From assembly GCA_022559845.1 (NCBI GenBank), contig CM040117.1, forward strand, positions 77,599,731 to 77,663,730: 64,000 nucleotides of DNA, written 5' to 3'. Under the pieces are notes generated by a model. It did no database searches and was not told the origin of the DNA. It saw only the letters and a program-made list of their open reading frames with translations. Origin of the DNA: Amorphophallus konjac. Lineage: Eukaryota; Streptophyta; Magnoliopsida; Alismatales; Araceae. Of the stretch, positions 51,070 to 62,974 are shown one piece after another. Made by a program: the position numbers and the translations under genes. Position 1 is the first letter of the stretch. Each line of letters begins with the position of its first letter.

Positions 51070-52276
51070 TACCAAATCTAGGCACCCTAAACACATACAA
51101 CAACACACTCACAAAATGTCTCACGATAGTTTAGAATACAACAACTTTCAGATTTACCAAAACCACTAAAGAAGATCAAAGCAGAAAAGATCTCTAAATA
51201 AAACTCCCCCTTTGTGTTTTTCAAATGAACTTGTTGCTCCAGCAGATTGCAGAAGGAGTTTGGATGAGGTATGATGCAGAGCAGCACAAATGGTTGCAAG
51301 AATGTGATGATCGAGGCAGCTCTTCGATGTATATAATCTTGGGCTTGGATTCCAGCTTCTTCCCTTTGATTTTCGTTTCAGAGCAAGGATGAATGAGGCT
51401 TTTCTTTGGCTGCAACTCCGAACCTGCAGACACACAATACAACCACCATCCTCCTCAATTCGTATCTTACTTCTCTTCTATTTAATAAGTGCCATGGGAT
51501 TTAATAGATTAAACAAATCAGTCAAAGATGGCATGGGAACCAGATCCACAAAACATGGAGAGGTTTGCGGAATGTCTAAAGGTGATTAGACATAGATTAG
51601 TGGACTTTTGGGACCACAAAACGACGGTCAAAGAAGTCGGCTGGTGCTCCGACCGGAAGGGGGTCGACCCTTGGGGTCGACCCTCGAAGAGGGTTTTGAC
51701 CAAACAGGGCAATGGGTCGACCCTTGGGGTCGACCCTCGTTCACGAGGGTTCTGCCAAGACAAATTTTTACAGGGGTCGACCCTCGGGCCAAAAAAAAAA
51801 CAGAATTAAAAAGGGGTCGACCCTTGGGGTCGACCCTTGCAAGCAAACGTTCTGTTTGGCAGAGACGTTACAGGGGTCGACCCCAGGGGTCGACCCATGC
51901 TCCAGAACAACAAAAAAATGGTGGATACCACCAAGATAAGTCCCAATCAAGCAAGATGATTAAGAGCCAACCCAAGAGAGCAAACCACATCTATTCAAGG
52001 GAAGAAGCATGAATGATGAAGACCCATGTGAAATGCCTTAGTTGCCAAAGTGGATAGAGCAAGAGTTTGGATAGATCTCACCATATTATCCTTGTGTCTC
52101 ATGATCCATTAATTATCTTCTTGCTTCAGAACTTGATCCCTGAACTCCAAAGCTTTCCTTGTCAAGTTAAGTGTTACACAATTCCAACTCTAATTATAGC
52201 ATTCAAGTTAGAATACATACAAGAGGAATAGTCATCATCAAAATTCATTAGTAACCCAGATAGAAGGGGTTCAACA
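50675..52276 (-). mobile_element. 5' LTR of element A
   Basis: 1602 bp, nearly identical to the 3' LTR. Differences include the length of the (CA)n tract (about 51036-51067), single bases, and loss of one GTCGAC unit at 51776. TATA-like TATTAAATA at 51479-51487 on the minus strand would drive the element. Confidence 0.92.
51663..51894. repeat. Paired GTCGAC array in the element A 5' LTR
   Basis: Starts at 51663/51676, 51716/51729, 51776 (single), 51816/51829 and 51876/51889. The partner of 51776 was lost by a deletion of about 13 bp, one repeat unit, probably by slippage. The other pairs keep the 13-nt spacing. Confidence 0.85.
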
Positions 52277-53270
52277 AGTCTCATAATCCATGTGGAAATT
52301 CAATTTAGTACAAACTATATGATTTTGGCATGAAAGTAACATAAGTTCAAAATATGTTTAAAACACATTAAGGACATGATATCTATCATCTTGGATGAAC
52401 AATATAACCAAGTTCATAAAGGTAAAGTCATAACTAGGAATGTAGCCTCATTAATTAGGCTTAATATATATACAATAGGGTCAATCTGTAATCTGTTTGG
52501 AGTTAACAAGTGCAGAACACTGAAATATAAACGTGGTCTTATGAGGATAGTTTCGACATTAGCGGTGTTCTTGGGACCGCTTTTACACAGTCGCGGTCGT
52601 TTGGGAACCGATATTAGATATTTAGCGGTCCTTGGTAGACCGTTTCTTTCCTGCATCAGATAGCACGTAGCTATCGAGTGCAAGGCCTATCACAGGGCAA
52701 TAAATGCATAAGAAGCATGGGAAATGAATGGATAACATGTAAGAGCATGTTTATAACGAAGAGGGTGCAGGGAAAAACATGAATCATGTCAAAGTTCTTA
52801 TCTTTAATTAGAAGGTGCAGGACAATGCATGCTGAAATAACCTAGATGCGCATTCATAGTAAACCATGAAATACTCCGTGTATAATGCATGAAATCACAT
52901 AGAAGTAGAGGGATTTTACTCCTAATTTGATGTTTAAGCCTTTTCATGAGATAACCTACCTTTGATTCGATCCCTAGACTTCAAATTTTTGACTGGAAGT
53001 CGACCCTAGTTTCTACACGTCCTGTGCTAAACCAACAATTTTTTGTCCCTCGTTCTCCTTAACCACTTGACCTAAATCCATGAAATTTGGAGGGTAGGTA
53101 GAAGATATAAAGGTTAACAAATTGTTCTAAAGGATCAACGTCTAAATACCTCGATGAGAGCTTCCAATCTCTAGATCTTTGCTGGACGACCACACTGGTT
53201 CCTGTGCGGACTACAGCGAACCAGCAACTTGTAGGGCTTCTAACTCTCCAACGGCGTGTTCTCCTAGCAC
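52277..53270 (+). mobile_element. Gypsy LTR (copy c), right part
   Basis: Continues LTR c after element A. It contains three more inverted-repeat units: AGCGGT-N8-GGACCGC (52560), GCGGTC-GTTTGG-GAACCG (52593) and GCGGTC-CTTGGTA-GACCG (52624). The right end is not resolved; compared with LTR b it is probably cut by element D. The end coordinate is approximate. Confidence 0.5.
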
Positions 53271-53297
53271 ACAATTTTGAGGGGAGTTAGACAAAAG

Positions 53298-53422
53298 CAT
53301 TCTTCCAAACAAGGCAAATCTAATCGAGCATTCTTCCAAACAAGGCATCTGATTTTGGTTGTCCTAGTTTGAAATTTTGAAGGAAAATCCTAGGTTTGCT
53401 CGAGCATTCTTCCAAACAAGGC
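53298..53422. repeat. Three copies of GCATTCTTCCAAACAAGGCA
   Basis: Copies at about 53298, 53328 and 53404; the second and third are preceded by CGA. They are short dispersed repeats of unknown origin at the junction between LTR c and element D. Confidence 0.7.
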
Positions 53423-53429
53423 ATCTAAT

Positions 53430-53853
53430 CGACCACCTCGACACAAGCTTAACACCTCAGGGGATACACAAATCTCAAACTGGGATGACCAAAGCAACAT
53501 AAAAATGTGCACGGTCATCGCACCAACGAGAAAGTCACCAACCACCTGAACAAATTATGAAAAAATCTTGAACACTGCACCACAGATTCACTCCTACTGG
53601 CGAAATCCGCCGAGTACAGCATAACCGAGACAAACACCATAGCAAAAAGAAAAGCACTCCGTCACATCCTGACGAGAGTAAAACCATCTCGCACAGTGCC
53701 AACACAGCACACACAAGACCACACACTAAAAAAAAAGATAAATAATCGTAAAACTGACGCCAGCTGTCGACTGTACTGGACCTTAAGGACTCTGAATACT
53801 GTAATATCTCGAATTCCCATGTACTCACACACAATCAAAGCTCTGATACCATC
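53430..53853 (-). mobile_element. Leader of minus-strand gypsy element D, with tRNA-Met PBS
   Basis: The PBS TGGTATCAGAGC lies at 53851-53840 on the minus strand, two bases from the LTR. Going left there are about 400 bp of leader-like sequence and no gag, so the body of the element is lost or truncated. Confidence 0.6.
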
Positions 53854-55210
53854 TGTGACGACCCAGGCTCCGGATACCGGGTAAACTCGATAACACTTGG
53901 ATCCTGCGAGGCATCCCAAGAGCGGTAAAGCTCCGAAGGGATAAAAGGAGTGACTGTGGTACATTGAAGTCCCATTTAAAGTAGTAAGTAATTAATATTT
54001 CATTGATCAGGTTTACTAAAGTAGCAGAAATAAAATTACTTTTTCAATTAACAGTTTAAATTAACAGAGTCCAGTCCAAAATAAAGACAAGTACAGTCCA
54101 ACAGAAAGTAAAACGTACACTGAAGTCGGGGGAAGCCCGACGTAGAGAACGCTGGCAACGCTGGCAACTATGAACTAATGCACCGCGTCATGAACCACCG
54201 GGAAGAAGAGTGACCACACCTGAAAAGCAGGGGTGAGTCTCGTGTCACTGGCTCAGTAGGGGTCACGCGGATCCCCACTGGAAACAACGCAGTAACACGC
54301 TAAACATCGCTAAACAGTAAAACAGGAAAGACATGAGCAACAAGAGTAACTACAAAAGTAAAGCTGTAAAAAGCAGGAGTAAGAACAACTAAAGAAAAGG
54401 GTAAAGCCGTACTCACCAGAATCTGGCCGCCGAGCAAACCACGGCTTCCTAAGCTACTCCAAACGGCAACAGAAAGGCTAACCCCGATCTCACCAAGTCG
54501 GGCATCACCAATCTGTCGACAAAGCACGTGCTCCAAAGCGAACGCCTACCAAAATAGGCAAAAACCCTAGAAAAGACCTACAGAGTCAAAGGCACAAATA
54601 TACACAACTAGATCATCGTGTACACGACACAAGACTAGACCGTGGGTGAAGCCAAGAACAGACTACCCGACAAGTCACGTCAATCATGATGGAAACCAGT
54701 CACAAAAACACAAGTCATACGAGTCATGCACGAGACGCGAGAATCACTAGAGTCATGCGTCAAGTGACGGGAGCACCTCCTCACTAGAAGAACAGCCAGA
54801 TGCGTCCACTGACGTCGTACACTGCGCCACAAGTTTCTCCCACACGCCTGGAACGGCAGTAACTGAGGCACTCACAGAACCAAGTACAAGGAACAACAGT
54901 AACGAGTGACTAGTCAGGGTCACGCCCATCGGCGCTCGTCCAAACCACCCCTGACCACGTGTGCACACATAAGCTCAATGCCTTGAGCCAGGCCTCAAGC
55001 TAGTTTTCTCCCCCAGCGAATGCTACTGCAAGGCAAGGGAGTCCACGAAAACTAGCCTAAAAATCATCTGTCGGAAATTGCCCCGCCACCACTCCTAGGT
55101 GGGCCGACACACTGGAACGTGCCGTCGGGCTACGACTAGTGGAGGCTCACTAAACACAGAGACGCCAAAACATCAGTGTTGAAGTACAGACATGCTAAGC
55201 AAGCACTAAC
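53854..55210 (-). mobile_element. LTR of gypsy element D
   Basis: Starts on the plus strand TGTGACGACCCAGGCTCCGG, next to the PBS, and runs at least to 55210, where element E is inserted or abuts (...GCACTAAC). The TGTGACGACCC terminus resembles plant gypsy LTR ends. No gene is seen; the open frames inside are short and unrelated to known proteins. Confidence 0.65.
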
Positions 55211-58200
55211 TGTAAGACCCTAAGTCTTTCGGATCCTTATCGGAGAGTTTTGGATCATTTTTATAGGTCCTGAGTTGTGTTTTACGATCCACGTGAGTTT
55301 TTCTCTCATACTAGTTACGGAACCCCGTGGTGAGTTTATTATTCAATTCATCAACTCAAGGACGCTACAGTTGCATTGCATTCCTTCCGAGGATCGTTTA
55401 GACTATTTTTTCGTATTTTTCTGAATTACTATATTTTCCGACCAAAAATCAGAATTTGCAAAAATTAGGAAATTCTATTTTTTTCCTTTTATTATTCCTT
55501 TCTCTTTCCTCTCTCCTCATTCGCGCGCACGTATCTCTCTACCCCATTTTCTCTCCTTGTTCCCCCTCTGCTCCGGCTGCAGACGGAGGAGGCTCGAGGA
55601 TGCTGTGGAGGTGCCATGGATTTGGTCTGGAGCGTACTGACGTGATGGATGGAGCGTGGGATTGGCACGATCCCGTTCGGTGGATTCGAAGCCGACTGTC
55701 AAGTTCGTGCGATGGTTTTCGGAGCGGTTTAGTCGCTTCGACGCGCTAGAACTTCGGTGGATGTAGGGAGATGGACGCCCTACTCTTCTTCTATGTTCTT
55801 CCGTGATCTCACGTTAAATGGTGTGAGAACGAGCGGGTTCTGTCTTGTTTTGGGTGAAGCATGCTTTGGGGGGTGTGAGACGGGTTCGCCTTTCCCGACG
55901 ACGGTTTCTAGCCTAATTAGTCTTATTAGATTCCCTGGCATGTCTTGGTGCGGACAACAGAGCGAGCGAGAAGCACGAATCGGCGAGCCATCGGTACCGT
56001 ACGCGGAGCACCACCCGGGCTACAGCGGCTTCCATCTAGCTCGGAGACAACTTGGAGACTCCCCCTTGAGTCTCAATATTTATAGTTTATTGGGACTTTG
56101 TTTTTGTATATTGTGTGTTTTATTCGGATTGTAATTTGGATTGTAACAGGGGTTTATGTGTAATTTGAGACCACCCGGGTCCCGCGGGCCCCCCTATCCT
56201 TTTTCCATTGATCCACCTCATCCCTAGGGCCCATGTGGGGTCAGTCAACCTTCCAATGGTGGACTTCTAGAAGGGTGGGCCAAGTGGGGGACAAAGGGGA
56301 ATAAAATTCAAGGTTGGAACCTTGAAAGTCAAGGGGGCGCCCCCCATTTAGTATATTATATTAGGATTTGAATTTTTATTTTATATGATTCCAAATCACA
56401 TGGGAGAAATAAATTTGAACTCCCTCTTTTACCCCTCCCCAACCCTAGATCTAGGGGTAGAACTAGTCTTTTTGTATTTTCTATAAGAACCTTGTTTTTC
56501 TATTTTGTGTGGAATTAATGCAAAAAAATCAGAGATTTTCTTGGAGCTCCAAGCAAGGGCCACCCCTCTCCCTCTCTCCTCTCTTCTTCTTGCAGCTGGG
56601 AAGGCTGTATTCTGAGGTGGGAAGCCTCATCTATCAGATATGAAGTTCATCGTTGACGCCGCCGCCGCCATCGAGCCGCCGTTGCACCACCTCCGTCAGT
56701 ATTCTATCAATCGGGTGACAACAGGTCCTTCCACGAATTTTAGCTCTCAGCCATGAGCTCATCTCGATCTAAAATTTTCAGGGTGAGTTCTAGGGATCCA
56801 ACCCACGTCCCATAAAATTTGGTTTGGCCTCTAGTTTCCTATTTCCATTTTTCCATTTTCGTCCATCTTTCCCTTCCAGATCTGCCAATTTTCAGTCTAG
56901 ATTCACAGCCACCCTGAGTTTCCCATCTACGGACCACCTTTTCATTTTTTCTGGAACCCCCAAAATTACTGTAGATTCTACCCACCACCCCCTCCATCCA
57001 AGAATTTTCGTGGAATTTTAAAAGGCCTACACCTATTTTATAAAAATCATTTTCAGATCCACTTCAGTTCTATCTGCTTCTGTCCAGATCCGCCCATCTT
57101 TCAGTATAAAATACTTTCCCCCACCCAAAGCTTCACCACATCAGTCATAAAAATTATTTCCATTTTTCTCTCTCTCCCCTCTACAATGTTCATGAAGAGC
57201 TCATCTTCTGATTCGGAGGTCTACCCTGTGGTCAATGCAAACTCTCAAGAAACTCAGTTTCTGCCCAGTCAAATCTAAGACTGAGAACAGACCGGTTCTA
57301 AAATCGCCCATCAGAAGCACGGCTCTGGTGAATTTTTTTGAGTCCCATAAGGTCGAAGCAGTCAGCGTTCCAATGGTGCTAGTTTCGTGCCGATCCGACA
57401 TCGGTGCTGATCACAGCCCCAATTCTCGCCGAGTCGCGCGCTCAAAAACATAAGCTGCAGATCCGTGGGCAGCCACTCCAAGACTTGGAGATCGGAGCCG
57501 ATCGGCCTCCGATCAGTGTTCCAGCCCGGCCGCCGTCCAGGGGAGCGTGCCACCTGGTGTCACCATCACAGTGGGACCCACCCCGCCAGGTCCGGAGGAC
57601 TGAGCAGCACGTGGGCCCCACGTTCCAGCAGATCGCGCAGTCCTGACAGCACCAAAACGCGGGTTTCGGCACCGCCGGAGCGACATCAAGATGTTGCCCG
57701 TCAACCCAATTCCTGTGACTCCCGCGCCCCACATGTGACCTATTACCTCCCTGCGTGAAGTGGGTCAAATTTTTGTACCACGGTAAAACTTTGTTAACCG
57801 GGAGTCCGGATTTGGCCGGGGTTGTCTTCCCCACGCCGGGAGCGTGGAGGTAACGGTCTTAACTTCTTGGCATTCATTTGCTAGTTTAGTATATGGTCGT
57901 ATGCCACTGTGAGACGTAGGATTCTAGCCCGTGAGTCCATGTCACCACTGTGAGCGAGAGAGTGACCCGTCCCGTGACTCAATCCGAGCACGGAAGTGAG
58001 TCGGACTACCCTTAACTCTGCCGGTTCCTCAACCGTGCACGATCCGCGTTTCCCTCGCTTGGGATGACGAGTGAGCTTGCGTTTCTGTTAGCGACGTATA
58101 GCCCATAGGAGCTCTTAGTGTCGGGCCTAGTGTCTTTCATGGTCGTATGTTGCTAGTCGTGTATGCATTTAGAGTCTGAGGTCCATATCACTTAGAGTCG

Positions 58201-58221
58201 GTCCCCGTGTCCATCCCGCAT
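55211..58221 (+). mobile_element. 5' LTR of gypsy element E
   Basis: About 3.0 kb, from TGTAAGACCCTAAGTC to CATCCCGCA, followed within seven bases by the PBS. The 3' boundary is uncertain by two bases (an alternative end is CATCA). CTAAC (55206-55210) should be the left target duplication. It contains CT-rich tracts (about 55490-55560 and 56560-56600) but no supported gene. Confidence 0.75.
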
Positions 58222-58227
58222 CAGTTT

Positions 58228-58239
58228 GGTATCAGAGCG
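58228..58239 (+). other. Primer binding site of element E
   Basis: TGGTATCAGAGC, complementary to initiator tRNA-Met. Confidence 0.85.
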
Positions 58240-58534
58240 AGTCGAGTCTAGGGTAGTCATTGCATAAGTCTTGCACGGTCTAAGTCGAGTCTAGGATCAT
58301 CATTATTTTCAAAACAAAAAAAAAGAAGTGTTCTAAAATTGCATTTCATCCTGATAATCCGGTATATTAAAAGGTGTTGTCCGAACGTTAGGCTACGCCT
58401 ATCGGGAAGGCCGCACACTTGCACGAGTGATCTTCGGATCGATTAACTCCTCCACATGCCGGATATTAGTTTAGGTCTAAGTGCATTAGTCGGTATTTGC
58501 ATCAGTTTGTGTCTCCTAGTTCGTGTGTCTTTGC

Positions 58535-60001
58535 ATGCCCACCCGTCGAGGCACCCAATACTCTCCACTACCACCTATGGCGGATTCCCGAGCCGGTAGC
58601 TCCGATGAGCCCTCGACGGCCGAGATGTTCCGAGCCCTCATGGATCGTCTCGATACGCGTATGGATGGCCTTAGTACGCGTCTAGATGGCGTAGGAACGC
58701 GTCTAGAACGGATGATGAAAGCCCTCGAGGATCGGGCTGAAACTTCAGACCAGTCCATCCAGGGTCTTGTAGGGAGGATTGCCGTCCTCGAGAGGGCCCC
58801 AGCGGCGGCGCAACCCGCGCCGACCAATGGTCAACAAGAGCCGACCCAGCAACCTGCTGCGCCAAGAGCTCAGGCGGTAGATGTTGGGAGGCAACAGGTG
58901 CATGAGGTGGCTGACTATGCATCTGATAATGAGCAAGGGGGATATGGTTGTCGTAACCAACGACGGAATCGTAATGACCATGATGACGACCGCGTTCTTC
59001 AGAGTGTGCGTGCGGACCCTCTCCTTTTTAGCGGGTCCTTGGACCCGAAGGTCTATTTAGATTGGGAGGCCGGCATGGATCGGTACTTCGAGTGGTTTGA
59101 GATGACGAACCACCTGAGAGTTCGATACGTGAAGATGAAGCTGCATGGGTAGGCCCAAACTTATTGGACCAATGTGAAGAGCCTGCTAAATCCGCGACGT
59201 CAACCCCCGATCGGCACTTGGGATGACATGAAAATGAAATGGAGGGAGAAGTACCTTCCCGCCTCATATCACCAACGTCTCATAGACAAATGGCAAAGTC
59301 TCTCCCAAGGGAACCGATCTGTGATCGAGTACACCACCGAGTTTGATGAGTATTATTTATGGTGTGGAGTTACGGAAGAAAGCACCATGACCATATCGCG
59401 CTTTTGGAGAGGTCTGCGACCAAACTATCAATACTAACCTTTTCGTCGCAATGCGACCACTTTGGAACAAGCGTATCAGGTTGCTCTCGAATTAAAGCAA
59501 TTCGAGGTCGAGTTCGAGTCTCCCCATCGGTTGGGCTCCTTCCCCCTTCGTAGTGTCGAGCCCCGTGGCTCTTCTGGCACGTATCCGAGGGCCCCCATGG
59601 CCCGATCTCAGGAGCCCACTCGTCCCGAGCCTTTCACTCCTAGGCCTCGCCCTCCACCCCCGAGGGACCTTCCTCGTCCCCAACATCTTACGGCACCCAC
59701 AGCCCGTCCATCAGCACCCGCACCTCCTGCCCGTCCTTTGTTGCCTACACCTCCTATCCGTCGGGAGGATAAGGGGAAAGGACCCATGATTGGGGAGCCT
59801 AGTGGATCACGGCAGCAGTGTTATCGCTGCAATGGGTTTGGCCATTTTGTGAACCAGTGTCCCACCCGCCAGTCTCTTGTCATTGGGGACACACAGGCCG
59901 AGGATACCACCCCTACGGATCTTGAGTTAGTCAGCTATGAAGCAGATCCGGAGCTAGCTGACGAGTACTATGAGGCCGAAGGTAATGGCAAGGATGCATA
60001 G
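58535..60001 (+). pseudogene. gag: Element E gag, with two nonsense codons
   Basis: ATG at 58535 (MPTRRGTQYSPL). Coiled-coil-like repeats (LDTRMDGLSTRLDGVGTRLE) are followed by the chromovirus-type capsid core (FSGSLDPKVYLDWEAGMDRY, YVKMKLHG), LEQAYQVALELKQFE, a proline-rich stretch and a CCHC knuckle CYRCNGFGHFVNQC (about 59818-59859). One frame is maintained throughout, with in-frame stops TAG at 59150-59152 and TAA at 59435-59437. TAG at 59999 and another near 60053 separate it from protease in the same frame. Inactive. Confidence 0.85.
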
Positions 60002-61485
60002 CATCTGGATGATACCCACTTGGGGGTCGTCAGGTGTATTCTCACCCAGCCATAGGCCAGTGATGACTGGCGATGGACCACTATCTTTCATACATTCTGT
60101 CGGCCGGGCAAGCAAGTTTGTAAGGTGATTATCGATAGTGGGAGTTGCATCAATGCAATCTCCACGGGCACTGTCTCAAGTCTTGGTCTTAAACCCGTGG
60201 ATCATCCTTGCCCCTGTCGAGTATCATGGGTGGATTCCACCTCCATTCCGATCAGGCTGCGGTGTCTGGTCCCACTGCAGTTCCGTGCCTACCGTGACGA
60301 TATCTGGTGTGATGTCCTCCCCATGGAGGTGAGCAGCATTATTCTTGGTAGGCCGTGGTTATTTGATCGGGATGCCACACTCCATGGCCGGTTGAACACC
60401 TGTACCTTCGACCATGCTGGCCAATGGATTACTCTCCACCCCACTCAGCCCAAGAGCCCATCAGTTAGGGGTCCTACTGGCCCTAGTACTCCGGAGCCTT
60501 CCATCCCCGGGCCCAGTACCCCACCCCTAGCTCGGGCTATGACCGTTACATCTGGCCCAAGCGAGCCCTCGACTAGGAGATTGATGATGATTAGCTTCCG
60601 AGAAATGGAGCGAGAGGCTAGTAGAGGCTGCCCTGTGTTTGCTATTACAGTCCGAGAGGTGGAGCCAAAGTCCGAGGGTGAACTCCCACCCGATGTCATT
60701 CCTATTCTGCAAGAGTTTGCCAATATTTTTCCCGAGGAGCTTCTCGAGGGACTCCCACCCATGCGGGATATTCAGCATGCTATCGACATGATTCCGGGCT
60801 CCTCATTGCCCAATCTTCCTCATTATCGCATGAGTCCCACGGAACATGCCGAGCTAAAATGGCAGGTCGATGAGTTGATGCAGAGAGGGTCTGTTCGGGA
60901 CAGGATGAGTCCGTGTGCTGTTCCCGCATTACTCGCCCCAAAGAAGGATGGCATGTGGAGAATGTGCATTGATAGTCGTGCCATCAACAAAATCACCGTG
61001 AAGTACAGGTTCCCTATTCCTCGCCTAGATGATATGCTAGACATGATGGCCGGTGCCACTATCTTCTCGAAGATCGATCTTAAGAGTGGCTACCACCAGG
61101 TAAGGATTAGGTAGGTGATGAGTGGAAGACCGCATTCAAGACCAATGATGGTCTATATGAGTGGTTGGTTATGCCCTTTGGGTTGACCAATGCCCCTAGC
61201 ACCTTCATGCGACTCATGAGTCAGGTCCTTCGACCAATCATTGGAGTCTTTGTGGTAGTGTACTTCAATGATATCCTTATCTATAGTCGCACCACGGGGG
61301 ACCACATAGACCACCTTCGGCAGGTCTGTCTACTCCTGAGGCGAGAGCAGTTGTTTGTGAACCCACAGAAGTGTGCCTTCATGACATCTCAGCTTACCTT
61401 CTTGGGTTTTATTGTGTCTAGTACTGTGGTCTCCGCCGATCTGGAGAAGGTCCGGGCCATTGTTGAGTGGCCGGAACCCTGTACG
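60002..61485 (+). pseudogene. pol: Element E protease and reverse transcriptase, truncated
   Basis: Aspartic protease motif VIIDSGSCINAIS near 60130, in the gag frame. After a linker, the RT begins at about 60830 ([55 protein letters not shown]). A stop and a one-base deletion near 61111 shift the frame; RT continues as [16 protein letters not shown] and the active site reads YFND in place of Y(F/L/V)DD. It goes on to [18 protein letters not shown] and is cut at 61485 by element F. RNase H, integrase and any chromodomain are outside the window. Gag and RT wording and the tRNA-Met PBS fit a chromovirus; the exact lineage is not claimed. Confidence 0.85.
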
Positions 61486-62367
61486 TGTTGTGTAGTGGAC
61501 AACGGATCTAGAGGGAAGGGGTGAATAGATCTACCCCTCTTTTCGGAATACAACCCTCTATAAGGCTAGTTAAAAATAATTGCAGCGGAATACAACTAGC
61601 CTAGCGATGTATAAAATGATTTGTTTAGAAATATGATTTCACAATATGGAGATTGAACCTAAGCATGCATCTAAAACATATCAATCGCACAATCAAACCA
61701 CAACACAAAGGATTTTAAGGTGGTTCGGACTGAATCCCCAGTCCTACGTCTACCCCTCACCAAATCCGGTGAGGCTCCACTAGTGCCTCGCACTGAACCG
61801 CAAATCGGAAAGACCACCGATTGTCTTCCTACTAACCACCGGTAGGGACGTCAACACCGCAGATCGGACAACTTTCGATTGCCTTCCTACTAACCACCGG
61901 TAGGGATGATCTTCAATTTCAATCGTTTGTATGAAATGAAAAAGAACAAATATGAAAACACTCAATCATCAAACAAGATAGAGAATATGCTCAAGAAGAA
62001 AAATCTAGTCTGAGATTGCTGGAGCTTGAGTTGGATGCTTCAATGGTGTCTTCTTCCTTGAAAGATGATCTTCCTTGAGTTGATGAAGAAGACTATGGAT
62101 GTAGCTTTGATCTTCCTTTTGATCTCCTTGAGTTCATGAAGAGTTGGATGCAATTTAGATCACCCTTGAGAGCCTTGATTAATTCTTACTTCCTTGGAGG
62201 TTGAGATAGCTTCAGATCTAGGCTTGAATCCCTTGGAATGGATGAATATCTCTTCACGAAGTACTGTTCACGGCTACAGTACCATCTCCCTTGAACAGCC
62301 TCCACAAGCCTCCCTTGATCTCCTTTGATCCAAATGAAGCATTAGGGTTTCTAACCCTCTTGTATGT

Positions 62368-62378
62368 GTTTTATAAAC
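62368..62378 (-). promoter_or_regulatory. TATA box of element F LTR
   Basis: Minus strand GTTTATAAAAC, 141 nt downstream of the nearest GTCGAC site. Confidence 0.55.
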
Positions 62379-62518
62379 TTTGGATGGTCAATAGAAACCC
62401 CCCAGACCATATCCACATTTTGTGGGTGATTGGGTGACTTTGGGATTAAAGAAATACAAGAAAAGGGATGGCCTCGAGGTGGAAATCGAAGTCAAACATG
62501 GCTGCATCGGGGCTGGCG

Positions 62519-62687
62519 GTCGACCTGCAGCTTTTGGCGGTCGACCGCTACTGAGAATCGCTGTAGAGGATTAATCTCTGGAATTTCCGGTTGACCGCCA
62601 CTGGGCTGGCGGTCGACCGCCACTGAGAAATGTGCAAGCAGTTGGCTACTGGCAGGGGCGGTCGACCGCCCCTAGCTGGCGGTCGAC
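62519..62687. repeat. Paired GTCGAC array in element F LTR
   Basis: Starts at 62519/62540 (21 nt), 62590/62612 (22 nt; the first is GTTGAC) and 62661/62682 (21 nt). The pairs recur at exactly 71 and 71 nt. Flanks extend the palindrome to GGCGGTCGACCGCC, so the half-site is GCGGTC, the same as in gypsy LTRs b and c. Confidence 0.85.
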
Positions 62688-62974
62688 CGCCAGCTGGGCA
62701 GAACCCGGGTTTTCTCGGGTCGATCCGCGTGTGAGGGCGCAACATTGAGCTTTCCCCTTTGCCATCTCTACTCAATTCCTTGTCCATTCATTGGCATATC
62801 TGTCATGAACAAAACATCACATATGTCAGTCATATAAGAGTGGAAAACAACAATGACTTATAGTGTTTAGCCATTATCAAAACCAAGAATATCAAATAAC
62901 TCAAATGACCACATGATGATGTCGAATGACCCAAGTGATCACAAGATGACTCAAATGACCATAGGGGCACAACA

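Larger units (their letters stand above)
41461..52276 (-). mobile_element. Element A: intact-looking SIRE-like Ty1/copia retrotransposon
   Basis: A 10,816-bp element with exact ends (TGTTGGGTCC...GTTCAACA) and perfect 5-bp target duplication AGTCT (41456-41460 and 52277-52281). Reading leftward: 5' LTR 52276-50675, tRNA-Met PBS 50672-50661, gag 50610-48760, pol 48750-45631, a non-coding stretch with its own TATA box, ORF3 44739-43582, polypurine tract at 43072-43086, and 3' LTR 43071-41461. LTRs differ at only a few positions. The open third ORF between pol and the 3' LTR and the integrase wording (FSAPRTPEQNGVVERKNRTL) place it in the SIRE/Maximus group. Confidence 0.93.
61486..62974 (-). 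mobile_element. 3' LTR of SIRE-like copia element F
   Basis: A 1489-bp LTR, TGTTGTGTAG to GGCACAACA, inserted in the RT of E after GTACG (61481-61485, expected target duplication). It has the GGTGGTTCGG block and hairpin (61755-61774), a TATA box at 62368-62378 and a paired GTCGAC array upstream of it. It is followed on the right by a polypurine tract. Confidence 0.85.

Noticed and set aside
57442..57834. 130-codon minus-strand frame in the element E LTR
   Set aside because: Overlaps plus-strand frames of similar length in GC-rich LTR sequence, with no recognisable domain.
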